DNA of 54,495 nt from Candidatus Methylomirabilis tolerans (GTDB lineage Bacteria; Methylomirabilota; Methylomirabilia; Methylomirabilales; Methylomirabilaceae). Under the pieces are notes generated by a model, which saw only the letters and a list, made by a program, of their open reading frames with translations, had not been told where the DNA came from and made no database searches. Made by a program: the position numbers and the translations under genes. Shown one piece after another: positions 41,315 to 50,880 of the stretch; the stretch's first letter is position 1; every line of letters begins with the position of its first letter. The stretch is from contig JAIOIU010000018.1 in assembly GCA_019912425.1 (NCBI GenBank), positions 1-54,495 of the forward strand. Reading direction: 5' to 3'.

Positions 41315-42394
41315 ATGCAATTGAAGGAGCTGGCTGAAAAACTACAGTGCCGGCTGGTAGGTAACGGTGAGATCGAGGTCCACCGTCTCGCCCCACTGTG
41401 TGAGGCGAGTGAGGGAGATTTGACCGTTGTCGTGAATGCTCGCGACCTTCCGAAGCTGGAGGCGAGCAGGGCCTCTGCCGTGATTGTCGGTGAGGGAAGC
41501 CCGCCATGGTCGAAACCGGCGCTGCTGGCGAACGATCCACATCTGGTTTTTGTCCATGCCCTCCGTCTCTTCTCTACTCCGGACCACCCAATGCCTGGTG
41601 CCCATCCTTCCAGTATTGTGCAAGAGGACGCACAACTGGCAGAGGATGTTGCGATCGGACCGCTCTCGGTTGTCGAGGCGGGTGTGACGATCGGCCCGAG
41701 AAGCATCGTGGGCGCCCAGGTGTATATCGGCAAGGGCTGTCGCATTGGTGCTGACTGCCGGTTCTACCCGCAGGTGATGATCCGAGACGGAGTCGAGATC
41801 GGCGATCGGGTGATTATCCACAGCGGGGCTGTGATTGGAAGCGATGGCTTCGGGTATCTGAAGGACAGACAGGGGGCCCGTATCAAGGTTCCGCAGATAG
41901 GGCGGGTGATTCTCGAGGATGATGTAGAGATCGGCGCCAACGTTACGATCGACCGAGCGACGATGGGGGCGACGCGAATCAAGCGTGGGACCAAAATTGA
42001 CAATCTGGTTCAGATCGCACATAACGTTGTTGTAGGAGCGGATACGGTCATTGCAGCCATGAGCGGCATCTCCGGCAGCGTGGAGATCGGAGACCGGGTG
42101 ACGCTGGCCGGCCAGGTCGGGATCGCCGATCATGTCAAGATCGGCGACGATGTGACCGTTGGAGCGCAGGCCGGAGTCACCAAGAGCCTCCCGCCTGGAG
42201 GCGCCTTCCTCGGTTTTCCCGCTGTGCCGCATCTCGAATTCAAGCGAAGCGTCGCCGCGATAAATCGGATCCCTCAACTCCTGATGGCCATCAAGCGCAT
42301 TGAAGCGCGTCTGGCATCGTTAGAGGGTACCATGAGAAAACGGCAGGAAGAGGCGCAGACTTCTCAGTCGGCGTCCGAGGGGGGACCCAAGTGA
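41315..42394 (+). CDS. lpxD: UDP-3-O-acylglucosamine N-acyltransferase LpxD
   Basis: LpxD adds the second acyl chain in lipid A synthesis. The 359-residue protein has the N-terminal uridine-binding domain ([14 protein letters not shown]). A left-handed beta-helix of hexapeptide repeats follows ([20 protein letters not shown] and onward), with the catalytic-region [13 protein letters not shown] and [13 protein letters not shown]. The C-terminal helix is longer than in E. coli and rich in charged residues. It starts 15 bp after skp and overlaps fabZ by four bases. Confidence 0.95.
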   Translation: MQLKELAEKLQCRLVGNGEIEVHRLAPLCEASEGDLTVVVNARDLPKLEASRASAVIVGEGSPPWSKPALLANDPHLVFVHALRLFSTPDHPMPGAHPSSIVQEDAQLAEDVAIGPLSVVEAGVTIGPRSIVGAQVYIGKGCRIGADCRFYPQVMIRDGVEIGDRVIIHSGAVIGSDGFGYLKDRQGARIKVPQIGRVILEDDVEIGANVTIDRATMGATRIKRGTKIDNLVQIAHNVVVGADTVIAAMSGISGSVEIGDRVTLAGQVGIADHVKIGDDVTVGAQAGVTKSLPPGGAFLGFPAVPHLEFKRSVAAINRIPQLLMAIKRIEARLASLEGTMRKRQEEAQTSQSASEGGPK

Positions 42395-42870
42395 TCGATA
42401 TTCGACAGATTCAGGAGATGCTTCCCCACCGTTATCCTTTTCTTCTGGTCGATCGAATCCTCGAGATCGAGCCCGGAAAGAGGATAGTGGGGCTCAAGAA
42501 TGTCACCATCAACGAGGCGTTCTTTCAGGGCCACTTTCCAGGCCAGCCGATTATGCCGGGCGTGCTGGTGATTGAGGCGATGGCGCAGGTCGGAGGGGTC
42601 CTGCTGATGCGGACGATGAACGTGAGCGCCGAAAAGAAGCTTCTGTATTTTACCGGCATCGACCGGGCCAGGTTTCGAAGGCCTGTCCTGCCTGGTGATC
42701 AGGTGAGATTCGAGATCGAACTGCTTCAACTCAGGAGCCGCACCTGCCGAATGCACGCCAGGGCCTTCGTGCAGGACAAGCTGACTGCGGAGGCTGAGCT
42801 GACGTGTATGGTCGTTGACAGGGAATCGCCGAACCTGCCTCCAGGTGTTCCTGTCGTAATGGAAGAATAA
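42391..42870 (+). CDS. fabZ: 3-hydroxyacyl-ACP dehydratase FabZ
   Basis: The 159-residue hot-dog-fold dehydratase of fatty-acid elongation, encoded among the lpx genes because it competes with LpxA for hydroxyacyl-ACP. It shows [18 protein letters not shown] and [20 protein letters not shown] with the catalytic His and Glu, then [18 protein letters not shown]. The GTG start forms a GTGA overlap with the lpxD stop. Its stop shares the first base of the lpxA ATG. Confidence 0.96.
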   Translation: MIDIRQIQEMLPHRYPFLLVDRILEIEPGKRIVGLKNVTINEAFFQGHFPGQPIMPGVLVIEAMAQVGGVLLMRTMNVSAEKKLLYFTGIDRARFRRPVLPGDQVRFEIELLQLRSRTCRMHARAFVQDKLTAEAELTCMVVDRESPNLPPGVPVVMEE

Positions 42871-43646
42871 TGGCGCGGATTCATCCGTCAGCGGTTGTTG
42901 CGCCGGAGGCGACGCTCGCATCGGATTGCAGCATTGGCGCCTTTTCGGTCATCGGTCCTGATGTCACCGTGGGGTCCGGGACCGCCATCGGCTCGCATGC
43001 TCTTATCGAGGGGATCACAGAGATTGGAGAACGATGTCAGATCTTCTCTCACGTCGTCCTTGGCGCGGCGCCTCAGATCTTCCAGGACAGAAGCGAGAGA
43101 ACCAGACTGGTGATCAGTGATGAGACAGTCATCCGGGAATTCGCCTCGGTCCATCGTGGCTCGTCGAAAGGCAGGGGTGCTACGGTGCTGGGGCGCCGGA
43201 ACTACATCATGGCCTATGCGCATATCGCACACGATTGTCTCTTACGTGATGACGTCGTGGTCGCCAGCCAAGCTGGATTGGCCGGCCACGTTGAGGTCGA
43301 AGACCGAGTGGTTATCGGCGGGCAGGCAGGGATCCATCAGTTCGTCCGTATCGGACAATATGCCATGGTTGGCGCCTGCTCCGCGGTACTGCAGGACATC
43401 CCACCCTTTCTCAAGGCACAGGGGAACCGGGCTAAGTGCTACGGGTTAAATACGGTCGGGCTTCGCCGCCATGGCGTCTGCCAGGAGACGATCCTTCGCC
43501 TCAAGCAAGCCTATCGATTGCTTTTCCTTTCCAACCTTAACACATCTCAGGCCCTGGAGAGGATTGCGTCGGAGGTGAGTTCCTGTCCAGAGATCGAACA
43601 TCTGACGCACTTTATCAAGCTATCGGCCAGAGGGATAGCACGATGA
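42870..43646 (+). CDS. lpxA: UDP-N-acetylglucosamine acyltransferase LpxA
   Basis: LpxA starts lipid A synthesis by moving a hydroxyacyl chain onto UDP-GlcNAc. The 258-residue protein has the hexapeptide beta-helix (IHPSAVVAPEATLASDCSIG), the catalytic histidine in YAHIAHDC, GGQAGIHQFVRIGQYAMVG and NRAKCYGLNTVGLRR. The C-terminal helices are normal. It overlaps fabZ by one base. A repeat and lpxI follow. Confidence 0.95.
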   Translation: MARIHPSAVVAPEATLASDCSIGAFSVIGPDVTVGSGTAIGSHALIEGITEIGERCQIFSHVVLGAAPQIFQDRSERTRLVISDETVIREFASVHRGSSKGRGATVLGRRNYIMAYAHIAHDCLLRDDVVVASQAGLAGHVEVEDRVVIGGQAGIHQFVRIGQYAMVGACSAVLQDIPPFLKAQGNRAKCYGLNTVGLRRHGVCQETILRLKQAYRLLFLSNLNTSQALERIASEVSSCPEIEHLTHFIKLSARGIAR

Positions 43647-43690
43647 AAGGCGTGCAGCGTTACGCCGCACGCAATGAACGCAATACACCG
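43645..43690. repeat. GTTACGCCGCACGCAATGAACGC-type word repeat
   Basis: TACGCCGCACGCAATGAACG then CAATACACC. It is nearly identical to the copy at 17372-17413 and spans the lpxA-lpxI spacer. Confidence 0.6.
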
Positions 43691-44505
43691 TGGACCAGAT
43701 GCTGATGGAGTGCCTCGGAATTATAGCCGGCGGAGGCCCGCTTCCCGTTGTGGCTGCGCGGGAAGCGCGCATGCAGGGGATCAAGGTCGTAGCGATAGCC
43801 GTCGAAGAGGCCGCCTCTGCCGACTTGGCCGGTGAAGTAGATGAGATCCGTTGGGTAGGCGCCGGACAGCTTGGCCGATTGATCGCAGCGCTGAAGCGTG
43901 AAAAGGTAACGGATGCGGTGATGCTCGGGAAGATCCCGCTGGGCCTTCTCTTTTCACGCGTGAAGATCGATCTGGCCGGCCTGCTGTTCTACCTGAAGCT
44001 CAAAGACCGACGCGGTGATACGATCCTCGCAGGCGTGAGCGATCTGTTGATGCGGGAAGGGATTACCCTGCATGATTGCCGGCAGTTCCTGTCTTCGATC
44101 GTCTTGCGGAAGGGACTGCTGACGGCGCGGGCGCCAAGCGCTTCGGAACAGCAGGATATCAGCTTTGGAAGGGAGCTTGCCCGATCCATGGCGCGATTGC
44201 GGATCGGCCAGACGGTTGTGGTCAAACGCCGAACTGTCCTCGCAGTGGAAGCGATCGAGGGAACTGATGCCGCCATTCGTCGCGGCGGCACACTCGGCAA
44301 TGGGGGGGTAGTGGTCGTCAAGGTCGGGCGTCCTGACCAGGATATGCGCTTTGATCTTCCGGTCGTCGGGCCGGACACTGTGACAGCCCTCGAAGATGCG
44401 GGTGCGACTGCGCTTGCTCTGGATGCCGATCATACCTTGATGCTCAATCGGGAGAAGGTGGCGGAGGCTGCCGATCGGCTTGGGTTGGCGATTGTGGCGG
44501 ACTAG
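43690..44505 (+). CDS. lpxI: UDP-2,3-diacylglucosamine hydrolase LpxI
   Basis: LpxI cleaves the pyrophosphate of UDP-diacylglucosamine to lipid X and UMP, replacing LpxH in many non-enteric bacteria. The 271-residue protein has LGIIAGGGPLPVVAAREA, VDEIRWVGAGQLGRLI, AVMLGKIPLG, LKLKDRRGDTILAGVSDLL and the C-terminal GGVVVVKVGRPDQDMRFDLP (part) with DVPVVGP-type end. The start is uncertain: GTG 43690 lies in the repeat, and ATG 43699 or 43705 are equally good. No lpxH is in the window, so this is the likely route. Confidence 0.9.
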   Translation: MDQMLMECLGIIAGGGPLPVVAAREARMQGIKVVAIAVEEAASADLAGEVDEIRWVGAGQLGRLIAALKREKVTDAVMLGKIPLGLLFSRVKIDLAGLLFYLKLKDRRGDTILAGVSDLLMREGITLHDCRQFLSSIVLRKGLLTARAPSASEQQDISFGRELARSMARLRIGQTVVVKRRTVLAVEAIEGTDAAIRRGGTLGNGGVVVVKVGRPDQDMRFDLPVVGPDTVTALEDAGATALALDADHTLMLNREKVAEAADRLGLAIVAD

Positions 44506-44518
44506 CGGCAGGACGGCA

Positions 44519-44560
44519 ACCAGCCGTCAGCTATCAGCGTTCAGCTTGCTGATAGTTGCG
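44519..44560. repeat. CAGC/ATCAG-word repeat
   Basis: CAGCCGTCAGCTATCAGCGT then TCAGCTTGCTGATAG. It contains inverted CTATCAGC/GCTGATAG words and could fold as a hairpin after lpxI. Confidence 0.55.
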
Positions 44561-44604
44561 TGCGAGCTTGCTTACATCAACGCGAAGGATGGGAAGAATT
44601 GCGA

Positions 44605-45552
44605 ATGAGGAACGGACATCCGATTCGAGTGGGCGTCGTAGGTGTCGGCTACGTGGGACATCACCACACCCGAATCTATTCGGAGTTGCCTGATGTTGAA
44701 CTGGTCGGCGTAGTCGATATCAACGAGGCTCGCCTGCAGGAGTTGGGGGCGCGGTATCGGGTCCAACTCTATCGCGATTACCGCGAGCTTCTGGAACGGG
44801 TCGATGCCGTCAGTGTGGCGGTGCCGACCCTGCTGCACTACCCGATCGCCAAGGAATTCCTGGAGCGCGGGGTGGATGTTCTGGTGGAGAAACCGATTGC
44901 GCAGTTCCCTGCTCAGGCCGACAAACTGGTTGAGATTGCCGGAGTTGACGATCGAATCATTCAGGTCGGTCATATCGAGCGATTCAATGGCGCGGTGAAA
45001 GCGCTTGAAACCGTCGTAAGAAACCCCGGCTTCATCGAATGCCACCGTCTTGGCCCTTTCGCTCACCGCAACACGGATGTCGATGTTGTCCTCGATCTGA
45101 TGATCCACGATATTGATATCGTGCTAAACCTGATTAAATCGCCTGTTACCGCGGTGACGGCTGTCGGTGTCCCGGTCGTCTCCGATCAGGTGGATATCGC
45201 TAATGCGCGGCTCCAGTTTGAGTCGGGGTGTGTTGCGAATCTGACCGCCAGCCGGGTCAGCGTTGAGCGAGTCCGACGAGTACGAATCTTTCAGCGCGAC
45301 ACCTTTATCTCCCTTGACTATTCCCAGCAAGAGATGACGGTCTACCATCGCATCCCTGGAGCAAAGGGAACGGCTACTGAAGCCACTCCGACGATCGTAA
45401 AAGAAGATATTCCCATCGATAAGGCGGAGCCGCTTCGCGTTGAACTCGAAAGTTTTATTGAGTGTGTCAGGGCCAGAAAAAGACCCTTGGTTTCAGGAGA
45501 GGAGGGTCGGGATGCCCTGAAGGTGGCCTCTCAGATTATGGAGCGACTGTAG
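44605..45552 (+). CDS. Gfo/Idh/MocA-family oxidoreductase in the lpx cluster
   Basis: The 315-residue protein has the Rossmann start RVGVVGVGYVGHHHTRIY, VVDINEARLQELG, VAVPTLLHYPIAKEFLERG and the family VEKPIAQ motif with the conserved lysine. A C-terminal alpha/beta domain carries HDIDIVLNL. The substrate is probably a nucleotide sugar. Such a gene often sits between lpxI and lpxB. In some bacteria a relative (GnnA) makes the 3-keto sugar for diamino lipid A, but no aminotransferase partner is seen here, so that is only a possibility. ATG 44605 replaces the repeat-proximal start at 44560. Confidence 0.82.
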   Translation: MRNGHPIRVGVVGVGYVGHHHTRIYSELPDVELVGVVDINEARLQELGARYRVQLYRDYRELLERVDAVSVAVPTLLHYPIAKEFLERGVDVLVEKPIAQFPAQADKLVEIAGVDDRIIQVGHIERFNGAVKALETVVRNPGFIECHRLGPFAHRNTDVDVVLDLMIHDIDIVLNLIKSPVTAVTAVGVPVVSDQVDIANARLQFESGCVANLTASRVSVERVRRVRIFQRDTFISLDYSQQEMTVYHRIPGAKGTATEATPTIVKEDIPIDKAEPLRVELESFIECVRARKRPLVSGEEGRDALKVASQIMERL

Positions 45553-45557
45553 GCCAG

Positions 45558-46730
45558 ATGCGAGATGGCCGGATCCTGATCGTCGCAGGGGAGTCATCGG
45601 GAGACCTGCATGCTGCTGCTGTCGTGACTGAGTTGCGGCGGCGCGCCCCGCACCTGCTTATAGAGGGAATTGGTGGAGACCGGATGCGCCAGGCGGGTGT
45701 CCGCCTCTATGCACATGCGAGTGATCTGGCGGTGGTCGGCCTCATTGAGGTGGCCTCCAGGCTCTCCGCCATCTGGCGCGCGTATCGGAGTATGACCCGG
45801 TATTTGCGCGACCGACGCCCGGACCTGGTGATTCTCGTGGATTTTCCGGACTTCAATTTGAGGCTTGCCCGCCGGGCATTTCGACTTGGCATCCCTGTCG
45901 TGTACTTCATCAGTCCGCAGGTGTGGGCTTGGCGTGCCGGCCGGGTACGGTCGATCGCGAAGTATGTCCGACGGCTTCTGATCATTTTTCCCTTTGAGGA
46001 GGATTTCTATCGTGAAAGGGGGGTCGAGGCCCTGTATGTCGGTCACCCGCTCCTGGATCAGTTAACACCTTTACCATTGATGGATGAGGCTCGTCGTCGT
46101 CTGGCGTTGGAGGGTACGGCTCCAATATTAGGGCTCCTGCCGGGCAGTCGCGTGGGCGAGATCGCGCGACATCTGCCCCTTTTACTGAAATCGGCCCGAC
46201 AACTGATGGTCGGGCAGCCGGATCTTCGCATCATCATCGCTGTTGCCGACGGTCTTCCCCTCGACCTCATCGGATCCTGGTTGAACCGGGAGGCTGTCTC
46301 GGCGAGGGTGGTACAGGGGCGGACCTATGAGGTCATGGCGGCCTCGGATCTGATCCTTGTGGCTTCAGGCACCGCGACCATGGAGGCGGCCATCATCGGT
46401 ACCCCCATGGTGATTGTGTATCGCCTCGCATTTTTCTCATGGCTGTTTGCCCGCTTGTTAATCAGGGTTCCGCATATCGGTATGGTGAATCTGGTGGCTG
46501 GAAGACGAGTCGCGCCTGAGCTGATTCAATTTGACGCAACACCGGAGCGGATTACCGATGAGGCGCGTCGGCTGCTCTTGTCGGCGGAGCAACGTCTCCG
46601 AATGCGGCAGGAACTCGGTGAGGTACGTAATCGATTGGGGCCGCCTGGAGCCCTGGGTCGGACGGTAGACGCGATCCTTGAGTGCTTGCAGTCCGGCGCC
46701 GTGGAGGAGATGGCGGTCCAGAGAGGGTAA
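45558..46730 (+). CDS. lpxB: lipid A disaccharide synthase LpxB
   Basis: LpxB joins lipid X to UDP-diacylglucosamine. The 390-residue GT19 enzyme shows RILIVAGESSGDLHAAAVV, GIGGDRMRQAGVRLYA, VILVDFPDFNLRLAR, YFISPQVWAWRAGR, LPGSRVGEIARHLPLLL and VASGTATMEAAIIGTPMVIV (all family signatures). ATG 45558 lies five bases after the upstream stop, and longer frames run into the Gfo/Idh gene. Its TAA overlaps the next ATG (TAATG). Confidence 0.95.
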   Translation: MRDGRILIVAGESSGDLHAAAVVTELRRRAPHLLIEGIGGDRMRQAGVRLYAHASDLAVVGLIEVASRLSAIWRAYRSMTRYLRDRRPDLVILVDFPDFNLRLARRAFRLGIPVVYFISPQVWAWRAGRVRSIAKYVRRLLIIFPFEEDFYRERGVEALYVGHPLLDQLTPLPLMDEARRRLALEGTAPILGLLPGSRVGEIARHLPLLLKSARQLMVGQPDLRIIIAVADGLPLDLIGSWLNREAVSARVVQGRTYEVMAASDLILVASGTATMEAAIIGTPMVIVYRLAFFSWLFARLLIRVPHIGMVNLVAGRRVAPELIQFDATPERITDEARRLLLSAEQRLRMRQELGEVRNRLGPPGALGRTVDAILECLQSGAVEEMAVQRG

Positions 46731-47425
46731 TGGGAAAGTCGCTCTTGTCCCGAACGGTTGCTGCGTTCAGGGAAGATCGCCGCGTTCTCTGTATTGTCCC
46801 ATGGCTTGCTGCGAGATGCATGCAATGCCTATTTCGGCTGCTTCGTGTTGTTCATGTGGGCCGTGCGTATCCGGAAAGCTGCTGGGCGAAGGGAGAGCGA
46901 ATCATCGTGGTCTTCTGGCACGGCCGGCTCCTGATGATGCCTTTTGTCTATCCCGGGAAACCTGGAGCGCTCCTCATCAGCCAGCATCGGGATGGAGAGT
47001 ATTTCAGCCGAATTGCCGCGATTCTCGGGTTCGAAGCGATTCGAGGCTCAGCGACACGGGGCGGCATGCGCGCCCTCAGGCAGATGATTCGCGCCATCAA
47101 AGGCAAGCTGAACCTGGTGATTACCCCTGATGGCCCAAAGGGGCCGCGGGCAAAGGTCAAGTCCGGTGTCATTGAGATCGCGAGGTTGACGGGCGCCCCG
47201 ATTGTACCGGTTAGCTTTAGTGCGTCACGACGCCGATTCCTGAAGAGCTGGGACGCCTTCCTCGTGCCGGTCCCGTTCTCCCGCGCCGTGTATATCTGGG
47301 GGGAACCGATCTATGTTCCTTCGACGGCTGCCAAGGATGAGATGGCTAAGCACCAGGAAGCCCTCGAAGAGCGTCTTGATCTGCTCACGATGAAGGCCGA
47401 CGATTACTTCAGAACTGACCCGTGA
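46730..47425 (+). CDS. DUF374 lysophospholipid acyltransferase-like protein
   Basis: A 231-residue protein of the DUF374 family: IIVVFWHGRLLMMPFVYPG, SQHRDGEYFSRIAAILGF, RGSATRGGMRALRQM and ITPDGPKGPRAKVKSG, followed by GAPIVPVSFS. The HGR...DGEY and PDGPKGPR segments are those of acyltransferases of the PlsC/LpxL superfamily in which H-x4-D is altered. It has been linked to lipid A or phospholipid acylation in other bacteria, but the substrate is not known. It overlaps lpxB by one base and precedes kdtA. Confidence 0.85.
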   Translation: MGKSLLSRTVAAFREDRRVLCIVPWLAARCMQCLFRLLRVVHVGRAYPESCWAKGERIIVVFWHGRLLMMPFVYPGKPGALLISQHRDGEYFSRIAAILGFEAIRGSATRGGMRALRQMIRAIKGKLNLVITPDGPKGPRAKVKSGVIEIARLTGAPIVPVSFSASRRRFLKSWDAFLVPVPFSRAVYIWGEPIYVPSTAAKDEMAKHQEALEERLDLLTMKADDYFRTDP

Positions 47426-47432
47426 CTACCGG

Positions 47433-47512
47433 TAAATATGGCGTCTATGGCGTTTATTGCGTTTAAGGCATCGCCACAACAACGCAATCCACGTCGCACG
47501 CAATAAGCGCAC
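47433..47512. repeat. GCGT/ACGC-word repeat upstream of kdtA
   Basis: GGCGTCTATGGCGTTTATTG and CACGTCGCACGCAATAAGCG. It fills the spacer of 87 bp and resembles the copies at 17372 and 43645. Confidence 0.55.
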
Positions 47513-48799
47513 ATGTATTCCGCCTATTCCCTTCTGTTGACCCTCGGTCTACTTACCTGGTCGCCCTCTATCCTTTTGCGGGCTCTTCGAAGTCCCCGCT
47601 ACCTGGAAGGGTGGCGGGAGCGTCTGGGGTATTACCCTGCGGTGCTACTCTCACAGCTTCACGCAGTTCAGCCTGTTTGGCTACATGCTGTCTCCGTGGG
47701 AGAGGTCGGCGCTGCCTGCATCCTGGCTAATCGCTGGATGGCTCGCCGACCGACGCTACCCCTTCTCGTGTCGACGGTCACCGGAACCGGACGAGAGGTT
47801 GCCAAACGTTCATTTCCGCAGGCAACCCCGGTCGTATACTTTCCGATCGACCTCCCGTTGGTCGTGCGTCGGACGTTGGCCGCCGTGAGACCACGCCTCA
47901 TCCTCCTGACGGAGACGGAAATCTGGCCGAATTTCCTCCACAGGTGTGCCGGTTCAAGGATTCCGGTTGCCATCATCAATGGTCGGATATCTGAGCGCTC
48001 GTTTTCACGTTACCGCCTTGTTCGACCTTTCATCCGTCGGGTTCTTCGGTGCGTTGATCTCTTTTGTATGCAAACCGGTACGGATGCCAACCGGATTCTT
48101 GCGCTGGGCGCCAGTCCTGAGCGGGTGCATGTGGTGGGCAATCTCAAGTTCGATGCAGTCCCTCACGCCGATACTGCATCGCTTGCCGAGCAGTGGCGTC
48201 GAGAGCTTCATATCGAGGCCACACGGCCGGTCCTGGTGGCAGGCAGCACTCATGCAGGGGAGGAGGAGGTGCTGCTCCAGGTGTTTCGTAGCCTGCGCGG
48301 TGAGTTTCCTGACCTGTTGCTGATCCTGGCGCCACGCCATCCCGAGCGGGTAGCCAAAGTGGAGACGGTGGTGACCGGCCAAGGACTCACCGCAGTGAGG
48401 CGAAGCGCCATGGCTCAAGGCGGAGACCGCGCAAAGGAGGTGATCCTCGTGGATACCGTCGGTGAGCTATCGGCGATATACGCAGTGGGGAATATTAGCT
48501 TTGTCGGGGGAAGCCTCATGCCGAAAGGCGGCCATAACCTGCTTGAGCCGGCTCTGCACGGTCGTCCGATTCTGTTCGGCCCACATATGGAAAACTTTAT
48601 CGAGGCAAGTACGTACTTTGTCGAGCAGAGGGCGGCTATCCAGGTTCGCGATGCAGCGGACCTCACCCGACAGCTCACCATGCTCTTGCGTGATCCTGCT
48701 GCCGGAGAAAGGATGGGTCAGACGGCAATGACCGCGCTCACGGCCCATCGCGGCGCGTGTGAGCGGACAGTGACCCTTCTGGAGAAACTCGTGTTGTGA
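47513..48799 (+). CDS. kdtA: 3-deoxy-D-manno-octulosonic acid transferase
   Basis: KdtA (WaaA) adds Kdo to lipid IVA. The 428-residue GT30 enzyme has an N-terminal membrane helix (LLLTLGLLTWSPSILLRAL), WLHAVSVGEVGAA, LLVSTVTGTGREVAKR, VYFPIDLPLVVRRTL, LTETEIWPNFLH, GRISERSFSRY and the donor-site FVGGSLMPKGGHNLLEPA. No repeated copies are seen, so one bifunctional or monofunctional enzyme is expected. It follows directly on a repeat and overlaps lpxK by four bases. Confidence 0.94.
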   Translation: MYSAYSLLLTLGLLTWSPSILLRALRSPRYLEGWRERLGYYPAVLLSQLHAVQPVWLHAVSVGEVGAACILANRWMARRPTLPLLVSTVTGTGREVAKRSFPQATPVVYFPIDLPLVVRRTLAAVRPRLILLTETEIWPNFLHRCAGSRIPVAIINGRISERSFSRYRLVRPFIRRVLRCVDLFCMQTGTDANRILALGASPERVHVVGNLKFDAVPHADTASLAEQWRRELHIEATRPVLVAGSTHAGEEEVLLQVFRSLRGEFPDLLLILAPRHPERVAKVETVVTGQGLTAVRRSAMAQGGDRAKEVILVDTVGELSAIYAVGNISFVGGSLMPKGGHNLLEPALHGRPILFGPHMENFIEASTYFVEQRAAIQVRDAADLTRQLTMLLRDPAAGERMGQTAMTALTAHRGACERTVTLLEKLVL

Positions 48800-49920
48800 A
48801 AGGCATAGAGGCGCTCTCAGCCTGGACGGTACACTGCATGACAGAGGCTTCGGAACGATGGATCGCTCGAGCCTGGCTGACATGCCTGCGTCCGGCTTCG
48901 TATGCGTATGGGACGGCCATCTCGTTCCGAACCGCTCTCTTTGCGCATGGCCTCGCCAGAACTCACCGGCTTCCGGTCCCGGTGCTGAGCGTCGGCAATA
49001 TCAGCGCAGGTGGAAGCGGAAAGACCCCGTTCGTTGAGATGTTGGCCGCTCGGTTGTGCGAACAAGGCCAGCGGGTGGTCATTATTTTGCGAGGGTATCG
49101 AGGTGGCTCGAAGAAGCCAACGATCGTTAGTGATGGCAGAGAGCTCAAGTGTGAGCCGCCGGTCGCCGCTGACGAGGCCTATCTGCTGGCCAGGCATCTG
49201 CCGGGTGTCGCCGTCTTGACCGGGGTCGATCGGTACCAAGTTGGTAAGGTTGCCCTTGAGCATGTGACCCCCAGCGTTATTATTCTGGACGATGGCTTTC
49301 AGCATCTCAGGCTCTACCGCGATCTGGATATTGTCCTGGTCGATGCGGCCAATCCTCTTGGATACGGTCGGCTGTTGCCGTCAGGGTTGTTGCGGGAGCC
49401 GCCGGAGGCGTTCGGACGAGCCGACATCGTGATCATCACTCACGCTGACGCGGGACGCAACCTGGGCTCCGCCATACGAGCGATCCGCAGGCATGCGCCG
49501 ACCACCCCGATTGGCATGGCTGTCCATCGGCCTGTCAACCTCATCGACGTGAGGAGTGGAGCATGTCTGAGCCTTGAACGTCTCACTGGACAGCGGTTGT
49601 TGGCAGTCTCCGGCATTGCCACTCCGAGTCGGTTTGAGGCGACCCTAGGTCAACTGGGTGCCTACGTCGCGGCTCACCGTGTCTTTCCCGATCACCACTA
49701 CTATTCTTCCGCAGATTTAGAGATCATCAACGAAGCGGCCAGGAATGTCGGCGCCTCTATGATAGTCACCACGGAAAAGGATATGGTAAAATTAATGCGC
49801 TTAGACCTTGTGAAGATAGATGCGCCACTTTACGCCCTGTCGATCGTACTCGAGTTAGTGGAAGGGGCGAAGATGCTAGACGCCATGTTAAGCCGTCTGG
49901 TCACACCGGGCGACTCATGA
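48796..49920 (+). CDS. lpxK: tetraacyldisaccharide 4'-kinase LpxK
   Basis: LpxK phosphorylates the 4' position of the disaccharide. The 374-residue protein starts at GTG 48796 (GTGA overlap with kdtA). It has the P-loop in SVGNISAGGSGKTPFVEML, ILDDGFQHLRLYRDLDIVL with the DDGFQH catalytic motif, LLPSGLLREPPEAF and a C-terminal domain with FPDHHYYSSADLE. The first 20 residues before MTEASERW are weakly conserved, so the ATG at 48838 is an alternative. It overlaps lpxL by four bases. Confidence 0.93.
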   Translation: MKGIEALSAWTVHCMTEASERWIARAWLTCLRPASYAYGTAISFRTALFAHGLARTHRLPVPVLSVGNISAGGSGKTPFVEMLAARLCEQGQRVVIILRGYRGGSKKPTIVSDGRELKCEPPVAADEAYLLARHLPGVAVLTGVDRYQVGKVALEHVTPSVIILDDGFQHLRLYRDLDIVLVDAANPLGYGRLLPSGLLREPPEAFGRADIVIITHADAGRNLGSAIRAIRRHAPTTPIGMAVHRPVNLIDVRSGACLSLERLTGQRLLAVSGIATPSRFEATLGQLGAYVAAHRVFPDHHYYSSADLEIINEAARNVGASMIVTTEKDMVKLMRLDLVKIDAPLYALSIVLELVEGAKMLDAMLSRLVTPGDS

Positions 49921-50867
49921 AACCGAAGGCCAGGGGCGGTGTTGTTGCCTATCTCGAATACCTCCTCGTGGCGGGACTCGCGAAGGGATTGTTGCGCCTG
50001 CCATCTTCAATGGCCTATTCTGTCGGCGAGGGGTTGGCGGCGCTTCTGTACCGCTTTGATCGCAAGCACCGGATCATTGCCCATGAGAACCTGCGTCGAG
50101 CCTTCAATGGCGAGCTTTCCTCTCCAGAGATTACTGACCTCGCGCGCTCGACCTTCATCAACCTCGGTCGAACCGTTGTTGAGACCTGCCGGATTCTCAA
50201 GATCGATCGGGAGAACTTTCAACAACTCATCCGGATCGAAGGGTATGAGCACTTTCAGGAGGCCAAGCGTCGAGGGAAAGGGGTCATGTACATTACGGCG
50301 CATTTGGGTTCGTGGGAACTGCTTCCACTTGCATCCGCCCTCATGGGGGAACCACTGACTATTGTGGCGCGCCCTCTGGATAATCCATATCTGAACAGGG
50401 TCATCAATCGGTTGCGGAGTATCTGGGGAACGAGGGTATTGGCCAAGAAGCTGGTGATGCCGGCGCTGGTTCAGACGCTGTCTCGCGGAGAGAGTGTTGG
50501 GATCCTGATGGATCAGAATATCACCTGGAAAGAAGGGGTGTTTGTCGATTTTTTTGGTATGCCGGCCTGTACCGCCCTCGCGCCGGCTCTCCTGGCTCTC
50601 AGAACCGACGCATCGGTTGTTCCCGTCGCCATTATACGGGATGGGCGGGATCGGCACACTATTCTTATAGAGCAAGAAATTCCCGTGATCAGAACAGGGC
50701 GACTGAGGGCAGACATCGTGGCCAATACCGCCTCTTTTACTAGGGCTATCGAAGCGCTTGTCCGTAGGGAGCCGGCCCAGTGGCTCTGGGTCCATCGTAG
50801 ATGGAAAACGCAACCGCGTGCCGAGTCCCCTGTACCCTGCACCCTACACCCGACACCCGGAACCTAG
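49917..50867 (+). CDS. lpxL: lipid A acyltransferase LpxL/HtrB-like
   Basis: A 316-residue acyltransferase adding the secondary acyl chain to Kdo-lipid A. It has an N-terminal membrane helix, ENLRRAF, the catalytic HLGSWELLPL (H-x4-E type), IVARPLDNPYLNRVINRLR, ILMDQNITWKEGVFVDFFG and the final WLWVHRRWK. The last 14 codons (after RWKTQPRAE) come from a CCCTACA-word repeat and encode SPVPCTLHPTPGT, which is not part of the family. ATGA couples it to lpxK. Confidence 0.92.
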   Translation: MKPKARGGVVAYLEYLLVAGLAKGLLRLPSSMAYSVGEGLAALLYRFDRKHRIIAHENLRRAFNGELSSPEITDLARSTFINLGRTVVETCRILKIDRENFQQLIRIEGYEHFQEAKRRGKGVMYITAHLGSWELLPLASALMGEPLTIVARPLDNPYLNRVINRLRSIWGTRVLAKKLVMPALVQTLSRGESVGILMDQNITWKEGVFVDFFGMPACTALAPALLALRTDASVVPVAIIRDGRDRHTILIEQEIPVIRTGRLRADIVANTASFTRAIEALVRREPAQWLWVHRRWKTQPRAESPVPCTLHPTPGT

Positions 50868-50880
50868 AACCGGAAACCAT
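50828..50880. repeat. CCCTGCACCCTACACCCGAC word repeat at the lpxL/waaF border
   Basis: TGTACCCTGCACCCTACACC then GACACCCGGAACC. It forms the end of lpxL and the leader of waaF. Its words match the 18335-18430 array. Confidence 0.6.
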
